A stretch of 11,835 bases of DNA from Coprococcus_A sp051877705 (lineage in GTDB: Bacteria > Bacillota > Clostridia > Lachnospirales > Lachnospiraceae): contig JBJEJD010000145.1 of the NCBI GenBank assembly GCA_051877705.1, positions 1-11,835 on the forward strand, given 5' to 3'. The notes under the pieces were generated by a model, which saw nothing but the letters and a program-made list of their open reading frames with translations, was not told the DNA's origin and searched no databases. The position numbers and the translations under genes were made by a program. Below, piece after piece: positions 7,578-11,835 of this stretch. The stretch's first letter is position 1. Each line of letters opens with the position of its first letter.

Positions 7578-7651
7578 ACTATATCAGCCTTTTTCCCAAT
7601 ATGCCAATTCACATCGGTTATCCTGTCATAAAGAAAAAGCATATCCTGCCG
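7578..7651 (-). promoter_or_regulatory. Promoter of the small protein-citC-citXG operon, with upstream repeats
   Basis: On the minus strand TTGGCA (7607-7602) and TATAGT (7583-7578) are 18 bases apart, with TG one base before the -10 (extended -10). The -35 lies inside GAATTGGCAT (7610-7601). TGACAGGATA (7628-7619) sits exactly 8 bases upstream of that block. A second CAGGATA copy lies 23 bases further up (7648-7642). The same arrangement recurs at 11734-11803. Predicted transcription would start near 7571, about 36-42 bases before the small protein gene. The repeats probably bind an activator; the regulator is not in the window. Confidence 0.7.
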
Positions 7652-7691
7652 CAAACAAAAGAAACTGCTGCACCAATTGTGCAGCAGCCTC
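7651..7691 (-). terminator. Rho-independent terminator after citF
   Basis: A perfect 9-bp stem, CTGCTGCAC/GTGCAGCAG (7665-7673 and 7679-7687), has a 5-base loop. In the minus-strand transcript two G-U pairs, one A-U and one G-C pair extend the stem to 13 bp, and TTTCTTTTGTTTG follows. The wobble extension and U-rich tail exist only in minus-strand RNA, so it ends the citF transcript about 27 bases after the citF stop. The tail has interruptions, so some read-through into the citC operon is plausible. Confidence 0.8.
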
Positions 7692-7717
7692 TGAAAGGGA
7701 GCACTATAAAATATTAT

Positions 7718-9280
7718 TTAATCTTCAAATTCAAAATCTTTAATCTCACGAACAACATCCATGATCGTGCCGTCTCTGGCCTCAATGATACCAACAATCC
7801 TGTCTCCGAACTGAACCGGTTCAGGTTCACCTACGATACTATAGGCAATATCACGAAGTTCTTCAATCGTCTTAAGCGGCACACAATCTGCAGCCTTCAA
7901 TGCCTCCAGCAGATCCGGTCTTGCCGGATTGACCGCAACCCCATAGTCTGTAACGACCACGTCGATGCTTTCACCCGGTGTGGTAACTGTTGTCACATCG
8001 GTACAGATAGCCGGTGTTCTTCCCTGAAGCAAAGGACAGATCACAATGGTACATTTGGCACCCTGCGCAGCGTCAGGATGACCGCCCTGAGCACCTGTGA
8101 TACGACCGTCGGAACCCACAACCACATTACAGTTAAAGTTCGTGTCCACCTCAAGAGCCGCCAGTACCACATAATCCAGTTTATTAACAAAACTTCCCTT
8201 GTTGAACGGGTTGGCATAGGCACCTGCGGAAATACGATGATGATTCGGACGTTTTACTGAATTGACCGCAAACAGGTCAAAATCCTGGGTATCCAGAAGC
8301 TTACCCACCAGACCTTCATCCAGCATATCAACCATACCTTTGCTCATACCGCCGACAGCAAATCCCATTTTAATACCGCGTTCCTTCATGATCTTCGCAA
8401 GGGAGGCAGCAGACGCAATGGAGGCACCGCCAACACCGGTCTGATAGGAAAAACCTTCTTTGAAATACGGAGTGTTGACAACTACCTGGGTACAGTAATC
8501 GGCCATCATCAGCTTACGCACATCCGTTGTCGGCTTGGCTGCACCTGTGGCGATCTTTTCAGGAATACCGATGGCATCTACCACACACACATAGTCAACC
8601 TTTGTCATGGCCACATCGGCCGGATAATTAGGGAATGGTACCAGACAGTCTGTCACTGCAACAACTTTATTCGCATGATTGCCGTCCACGAAAGAGTAGC
8701 TCAGCACACCACAGTCACTCTTTCCGCCGATACCCTTACAGTTGCCATAATCATCACATGTTGGTGCACCAATAAAGGAAATATCAATGGTCGTCTCCCC
8801 GGTCTGAATCGCACGGACACGGCCGCCATGACTCCTCATGATAGCGAGCCCCTTCAATTTGCCTGTGGAGATAGCTTCGCCAATCTTGCCTCGCACACCG
8901 GAAGACTGGATATTGGTAATCGTACCGTCTTCTATATATGGCAGCAGCGCATCATGAGCTTTACCAAGTGAGCTGGCACAGATCGTCACATCCTTAAATC
9001 CCATGTCATGAACTTCCTTCATAACCATATTTACAACCAGATCACCTTCTCTGAAATGATGGTGAAAACCAAGGGTCATACCATCATGGGCACCACATTT
9101 AATCAACGCCTCTCTGATGGAACCCACCAATTTGCTTGTATTGTGATCCAAAACAGGCTTTACAATCGGTCCCTGTTTATGAAATTCCACGCCTTCTTTA
9201 TAATTATTTCCCTGGAATACTTCCTTGCCGGTGATTCTTAAAATCTCATCCGGGATTTCTCTTCCTACTGCATTGATCAT
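7718..9280 (-). CDS. citF: Citrate lyase alpha subunit (citrate CoA-transferase) CitF
   Basis: 520 residues, normal for CitF (about 505-520). The alpha subunit swaps the acetyl group on the CitD prosthetic group for citrate, giving citryl-ACP and acetate. It belongs to the CoA-transferase-related fold. Landmarks: GREIPDEILRITGKEVFQG near the N-terminus (6-24), GMTLGFHHHFREGD (about 66-79), IMRSHGGRVRAIQTGE, and a C-terminal half with TDYGVAVNPARPDL, the motif typical of this subunit and of related CoA-transferases. Start ATG 9280 follows the citE TAA by 2 bases, and its AGGGGGA ribosome binding site lies inside the end of citE. That spacing is typical for subunits made in fixed ratio. Third and last lyase gene of the operon, followed directly by a terminator. 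Confidence 0.97.
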   Translation of the reverse strand: MINAVGREIPDEILRITGKEVFQGNNYKEGVEFHKQGPIVKPVLDHNTSKLVGSIREALIKCGAHDGMTLGFHHHFREGDLVVNMVMKEVHDMGFKDVTICASSLGKAHDALLPYIEDGTITNIQSSGVRGKIGEAISTGKLKGLAIMRSHGGRVRAIQTGETTIDISFIGAPTCDDYGNCKGIGGKSDCGVLSYSFVDGNHANKVVAVTDCLVPFPNYPADVAMTKVDYVCVVDAIGIPEKIATGAAKPTTDVRKLMMADYCTQVVVNTPYFKEGFSYQTGVGGASIASAASLAKIMKERGIKMGFAVGGMSKGMVDMLDEGLVGKLLDTQDFDLFAVNSVKRPNHHRISAGAYANPFNKGSFVNKLDYVVLAALEVDTNFNCNVVVGSDGRITGAQGGHPDAAQGAKCTIVICPLLQGRTPAICTDVTTVTTPGESIDVVVTDYGVAVNPARPDLLEALKAADCVPLKTIEELRDIAYSIVGEPEPVQFGDRIVGIIEARDGTIMDVVREIKDFEFED

Positions 9281-9282
9281 AA

Positions 9283-10182
9283 TTATAAATCCCCCTTATA
9301 GACACCAGAGGCTTTCGCCAGTTCAATCGTTCTCTTTGCCCCGTCATAAAATGCAATATCAATCATCTTGCCGTCAACGGTAAATACGCCGATACCAAGG
9401 GCACTCTTCTCATCTATTTCCTTTACTACCTTCTCAGCAAAAATTATCTCCTTCTGAGTTGGTGTATAAATATCATGAACAATACTGATCTGACGCGGAT
9501 TGATAATAGATTTGCCGTCAAAGCCCATTGCATGTATTGTCTCCACATCCTTACGGAAACCATCCATATCATCAAGATCTGTATAAACCGTATCAAAGCA
9601 CTGAACCCCGGCTGCTCTTGCAGCAATAATCATATGCTGACGGGCACCCATCAGTTCCACACCGGTTCCTGTGATATGGGTCTGCAGATCCTTTGTATAG
9701 TCACCGCCGGAAAGGGCGATACCAAACAGTCTGTCCGATGCCTCACAGACATTCAGACAATTCATGACACCTTTAGCAGATTCGATAGCTGCCATGATGA
9801 GTGTTCTTCCTGATTCAATGCCAAACTCTTTCTCTGCATTGATCACTGCCTGTTCTACCTTTTTCACATCCTCCGCACTTTCCGTCTTCGGAATACGAAT
9901 AGCATCCGCACCGCCTGCAACAGCTGCGCGAATATCTTCCTGCCAGAAATCCGTATCCAGTCCATTGATACGAACCACTCGCTCCACACCGCGATAATCA
10001 ATTTCCTGAAGCGCATGATACAGAGAATATCTGGCCGCATCTTTTTCCTTTTCTGCAACGGCATCCTCAAGATCCAGCATAATAGAATCCGGTTTATAGA
10101 TATAAGGATCTCTGATCAATCCCGGTTTCTGACAGTTTAAAAACATCATCGTTCTTCTTAATCGTTTTTTATTTGGATTCAT
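9283..10182 (-). CDS. citE: Citrate lyase beta subunit (citryl-ACP lyase) CitE
   Basis: 299 residues, normal for CitE (about 290-305). It cleaves (3S)-citryl-ACP to oxaloacetate and acetyl-ACP and has the HpcH/HpaI-type TIM barrel with a Mg-dependent site. Visible motifs: MLDLEDAV (35-42), VVRINGLDTDF (69-79), AAIESAKGV, FGIALSGGDY with the metal-site region, and MGFDGKSIINPRQI near the C-terminus. I placed the start at ATG 10182: GGAGGT lies 9 bases upstream and the protein then begins MNPNKKRLRRTMMFL, the usual CitE start. A frame from 10203 adds only 7 residues and begins inside that ribosome binding site. Its ATG shares one base with the citD stop (TAATG), so the two are translationally coupled. 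Confidence 0.97.
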   Translation of the reverse strand: MNPNKKRLRRTMMFLNCQKPGLIRDPYIYKPDSIMLDLEDAVAEKEKDAARYSLYHALQEIDYRGVERVVRINGLDTDFWQEDIRAAVAGGADAIRIPKTESAEDVKKVEQAVINAEKEFGIESGRTLIMAAIESAKGVMNCLNVCEASDRLFGIALSGGDYTKDLQTHITGTGVELMGARQHMIIAARAAGVQCFDTVYTDLDDMDGFRKDVETIHAMGFDGKSIINPRQISIVHDIYTPTQKEIIFAEKVVKEIDEKSALGIGVFTVDGKMIDIAFYDGAKRTIELAKASGVYKGDL

Positions 10183-10487
10183 TATCTGATCGCACCTCCC
10201 CATGGCAGATTCTTTTTCTGATCATTGGCTCTGTATACGGCACATTCAACTCTGGCTTTAATGGTACAATCCAGCGCGCCTTTATCCACAATACTGATTC
10301 TGATGTCTTCTACTTCCAGACGCTCTAAAGTCTCCATAACAACCTTTTTAATCTGATGTCCAAACTGGTGAATGACCACACTGTCCAGTTCAAAATCAAT
10401 GCCGGCACCCTTGTCATTCGGCTCTACCGTCACCATTGCGTCACTGGATTCCAGGGTTCCTGCTACTGCCGGTTTTAAAATATCCAT
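10182..10487 (-). CDS. citD: Citrate lyase gamma subunit (acyl carrier protein) CitD
   Basis: 101 residues from ATG 10487. CitD carries the phosphoribosyl-dephospho-CoA group that shuttles acetyl and citryl between CitF and CitE. The N-terminus has AVAGTLESSD (7-16); Ser14, the position used in Klebsiella CitD, is the expected attachment site. Two further in-frame ATGs lie just upstream (10490, 10493). I prefer 10487 because AGGGGG is then 8 bases away and the attachment serine falls at the canonical number 14. The ribosome binding site overlaps the TAG stop of the isocitrate dehydrogenase gene, so translation is coupled to it. The stop codon overlaps the citE start by one base. Confidence 0.96.
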   Translation of the reverse strand: MDILKPAVAGTLESSDAMVTVEPNDKGAGIDFELDSVVIHQFGHQIKKVVMETLERLEVEDIRISIVDKGALDCTIKARVECAVYRANDQKKNLPWGGAIR

Positions 10488-10499
10488 CATCATTTCCCC

Positions 10500-11675
10500 C
10501 TATTTCTGTTTAAGCTCACGAATTGTCTGAATCAGATATTCCGTAAATTCTTCTGCGGAATGCATACCATCTTTAATACCAACTTCCATGGCCGTTTCAC
10601 CGGTTGTGCAGATATCAAGTGCCTCTTCAAGCACTTTATTACGGTCTGCATAACCCATATGAATCAGCATCTGTCCCATGGCACGGATCAGGCTGCCCGG
10701 ATTGGCATAATGCTCCTTGCCAATGGAGAACAGGAATGGCGCGGTACCGTGAATGGCTTCAAACAGTGCATAACGATTACCAATATTTGAAGAGGATGCC
10801 GTCCCAAGGCCTCCCTGATGCTCTGCAGCCACATCCGTTACAATATCACCATAGAGGTTCGGAAGAACAATAACTTCAATACCCTTATTAAAATCAGGAT
10901 CCAGCATCTTTGCACACATGGCATCCACCAGCCGCTCCTGAATCTCAATCTCCGGATATTCCTGTCCGACTCGTCTTACAGCCTCAATAAAATTACCATC
11001 AGCCAGCTTCACAATATTGGCCTTTGTGACAACTGTCACATTATGCTTGCCGTTCTTGCGGGCGAATTCAAAAGCTGCTCTGGCAATTCTTTCACTGCCC
11101 TGTCTTGTTTGAACCTTGAAGTCAACAGCAAGATCCTCATCCACCTGAATACCTTTATTACCCCAGATGTATTCGCCTTCGATGTTCTCACGGAAAAATG
11201 TCCATTCAATATTGTGGGACTTGATGTTGATCGGACGAACAGCTGCAAACAGATCCAGACTTCTGCGGAGCATTGAATTTGCGGAAACCAGGTTCGGCAG
11301 GCCGTCACCGGCTTTTGGTGTCATCATCGGTCCCTTTAAGAGTACATGACATTTTTTAATTTCTTCCAGACATTCTTCCGGAAGGCTGTTCATTTTTGCC
11401 ACTCTGTTTTCGATGGTCATTCCTTCAATCGGTCTGATCTCGATTTTTCCTGCTGCGATCTCCTCTCCAACCAGTTCCTTCATGACATCCAATGCCAGAG
11501 GCATCAGAAGCGGCCCGATACCGTCGCCCGGCATAATGCCCACAATAATTGTGTCAAGTTCTGAAAAATCCAGTGGTTTTTCTGCCTTCTTCATACGGTC
11601 AATTCTCTGATAATCCTCATTGATAAGTGCCGCAAATTTTTCCTGTGCAATCTTTACACTTTCTTCTCTACCCAT
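10500..11675 (-). CDS. icd: Isocitrate dehydrogenase (isocitrate/isopropylmalate dehydrogenase family)
   Basis: 391 residues. It converts isocitrate to 2-oxoglutarate and CO2. After an N-terminal extension of about 40 residues comes IVGIMPGDGIG (44-54). LVSANSMLRRSLDL (129-142) holds Ser131, Asn133 and Arg137. With Arg147, Arg162 and Tyr169 in RENIEGEY (162-169) and Lys218, these reproduce the isocitrate-binding set of E. coli Icd, with matching spacing for 131/133/137/147 and 162/169. Metal ligands fit Asp252, Asp277 and Asp281 (NLYGDIVTD). The cofactor loop after HGTAP (309-313) is unusual: it starts FLF, not the K-Y of NADP enzymes or the D-I of NAD enzymes, and has about 3 extra residues before NP. 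Cofactor use is therefore open. Start ATG 11675 has GGAGGT 6 bases upstream; a TTG at 11711 has no such site. First gene of the operon, ending 12 bases before citD. Confidence 0.93.
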   Translation of the reverse strand: MGREESVKIAQEKFAALINEDYQRIDRMKKAEKPLDFSELDTIIVGIMPGDGIGPLLMPLALDVMKELVGEEIAAGKIEIRPIEGMTIENRVAKMNSLPEECLEEIKKCHVLLKGPMMTPKAGDGLPNLVSANSMLRRSLDLFAAVRPINIKSHNIEWTFFRENIEGEYIWGNKGIQVDEDLAVDFKVQTRQGSERIARAAFEFARKNGKHNVTVVTKANIVKLADGNFIEAVRRVGQEYPEIEIQERLVDAMCAKMLDPDFNKGIEVIVLPNLYGDIVTDVAAEHQGGLGTASSSNIGNRYALFEAIHGTAPFLFSIGKEHYANPGSLIRAMGQMLIHMGYADRNKVLEEALDICTTGETAMEVGIKDGMHSAEEFTEYLIQTIRELKQK

Positions 11676-11733
11676 ATCTCTACCTCCATGATCTTTGACG
11701 TAAGAACTCAATTGATCCGTTTCTCATACAAAC

Positions 11734-11803
11734 ACTATAACACCCTTACTATGTACAATGCCAATTCCCTTCATCTATCATGCCATTGAAAAATATCATG
11801 GTG
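11734..11803 (-). promoter_or_regulatory. Promoter of the isocitrate dehydrogenase-citDEF operon, with upstream repeats
   Basis: On the minus strand TTGGCA (11764-11759) and TATAGT (11739-11734) are 19 bases apart, slightly long, with TG one base before the -10 (TGTTATAGT). The -35 lies inside GAATTGGCAT (11767-11758), and TGGCATGATA (11785-11776) sits exactly 8 bases upstream. A second CATGATA copy is 18 bases further up (11800-11794). Expected transcript start is near 11727, about 50 bases before the gene. The long spacer and paired repeats fit an activator-dependent promoter; the activator is not in the window. Confidence 0.7.
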
Positions 11804-11811
11804 ACTAAGCG

Positions 11812-11829
11812 ACAATACTATAAACACCC
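11812..11829 (-). repeat. Second copy of the -10 region, upstream of the main promoter
   Basis: The 18 bases at 11812-11829 (ACAATACTATAAACACCC on the plus strand) closely repeat 11728-11745 (ACAAACACTATAACACCC), which carries the -10 element. The copy also contains a TATAGT on the minus strand, so it may be the -10 of a second promoter 84 bases upstream. Any -35 would lie at or beyond the right edge of the window. Confidence 0.3.
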
Positions 11830-11835
11830 AGTACG

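Noticed and set aside
7601..7610. TTGGCA blocks at both cit promoters read as sigma-54 (-24/-12) promoters
   Set aside because: No GC follows at the required 10-base distance from GG at either site, while extended -10 elements fit sigma-A at both.

Overview
The window looks like a chromosomal segment of an anaerobic Firmicute, most likely a gut clostridium of the Lachnospiraceae type. This is inferred from moderate GC, strong GGAGG/AGGGGG ribosome binding sites, tightly packed genes and the citrate-fermentation gene content. No 16S or other marker is present. Every supported gene lies on the minus strand, so transcription runs from high to low coordinates.

Layout in transcription order: (1) 11734-11803, promoter region. 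(2) 11675-7718, a four-gene operon: isocitrate dehydrogenase, then citD, citE and citF, the acyl-carrier, lyase and transferase subunits of citrate lyase. (3) A rho-independent terminator at about 7651-7691, followed at once by a second promoter whose upstream and -35 elements closely match those of the first. (4) 7535-3571 and on to 2425: an unrecognised 57-residue small protein, citC (citrate lyase ligase), a citX-citG fusion (prosthetic-group synthesis and transfer), a fusion of a FUSC-like membrane domain to a degenerate HAD domain, and a PrpF-family isomerase. (5) A 175-base gap with a palindrome in a possible promoter, then an aconitase-superfamily hydratase of the YbhJ type that runs off the left edge, probably only a few residues short of its end.

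How the genes fit together: CitG makes the triphosphoribosyl-dephospho-CoA prosthetic group, CitX loads it on Ser14 of CitD, CitC acetylates it, and CitDEF then cleaves citrate to acetate and oxaloacetate. The isocitrate dehydrogenase, the aconitase-like hydratase and the PrpF-like isomerase extend this to other six-carbon tricarboxylates (isocitrate, cis- and trans-aconitate). The locus therefore reads as a tricarboxylate-handling cluster rather than a minimal citrate-fermentation cluster. No dedicated citrate transporter, oxaloacetate decarboxylase or CitAB-type sensor is present in the window; the FUSC-HAD fusion is the only membrane protein.

The most interesting points are the FUSC-HAD fusion, which has lost all four HAD catalytic motifs, the orphan small protein at the head of the maturation operon, the matching promoter architecture of the two operons, and the linkage of PrpF-like and YbhJ-like proteins to citrate lyase. 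I saw no RNA genes, CRISPR arrays, insertion sequences or phage genes.
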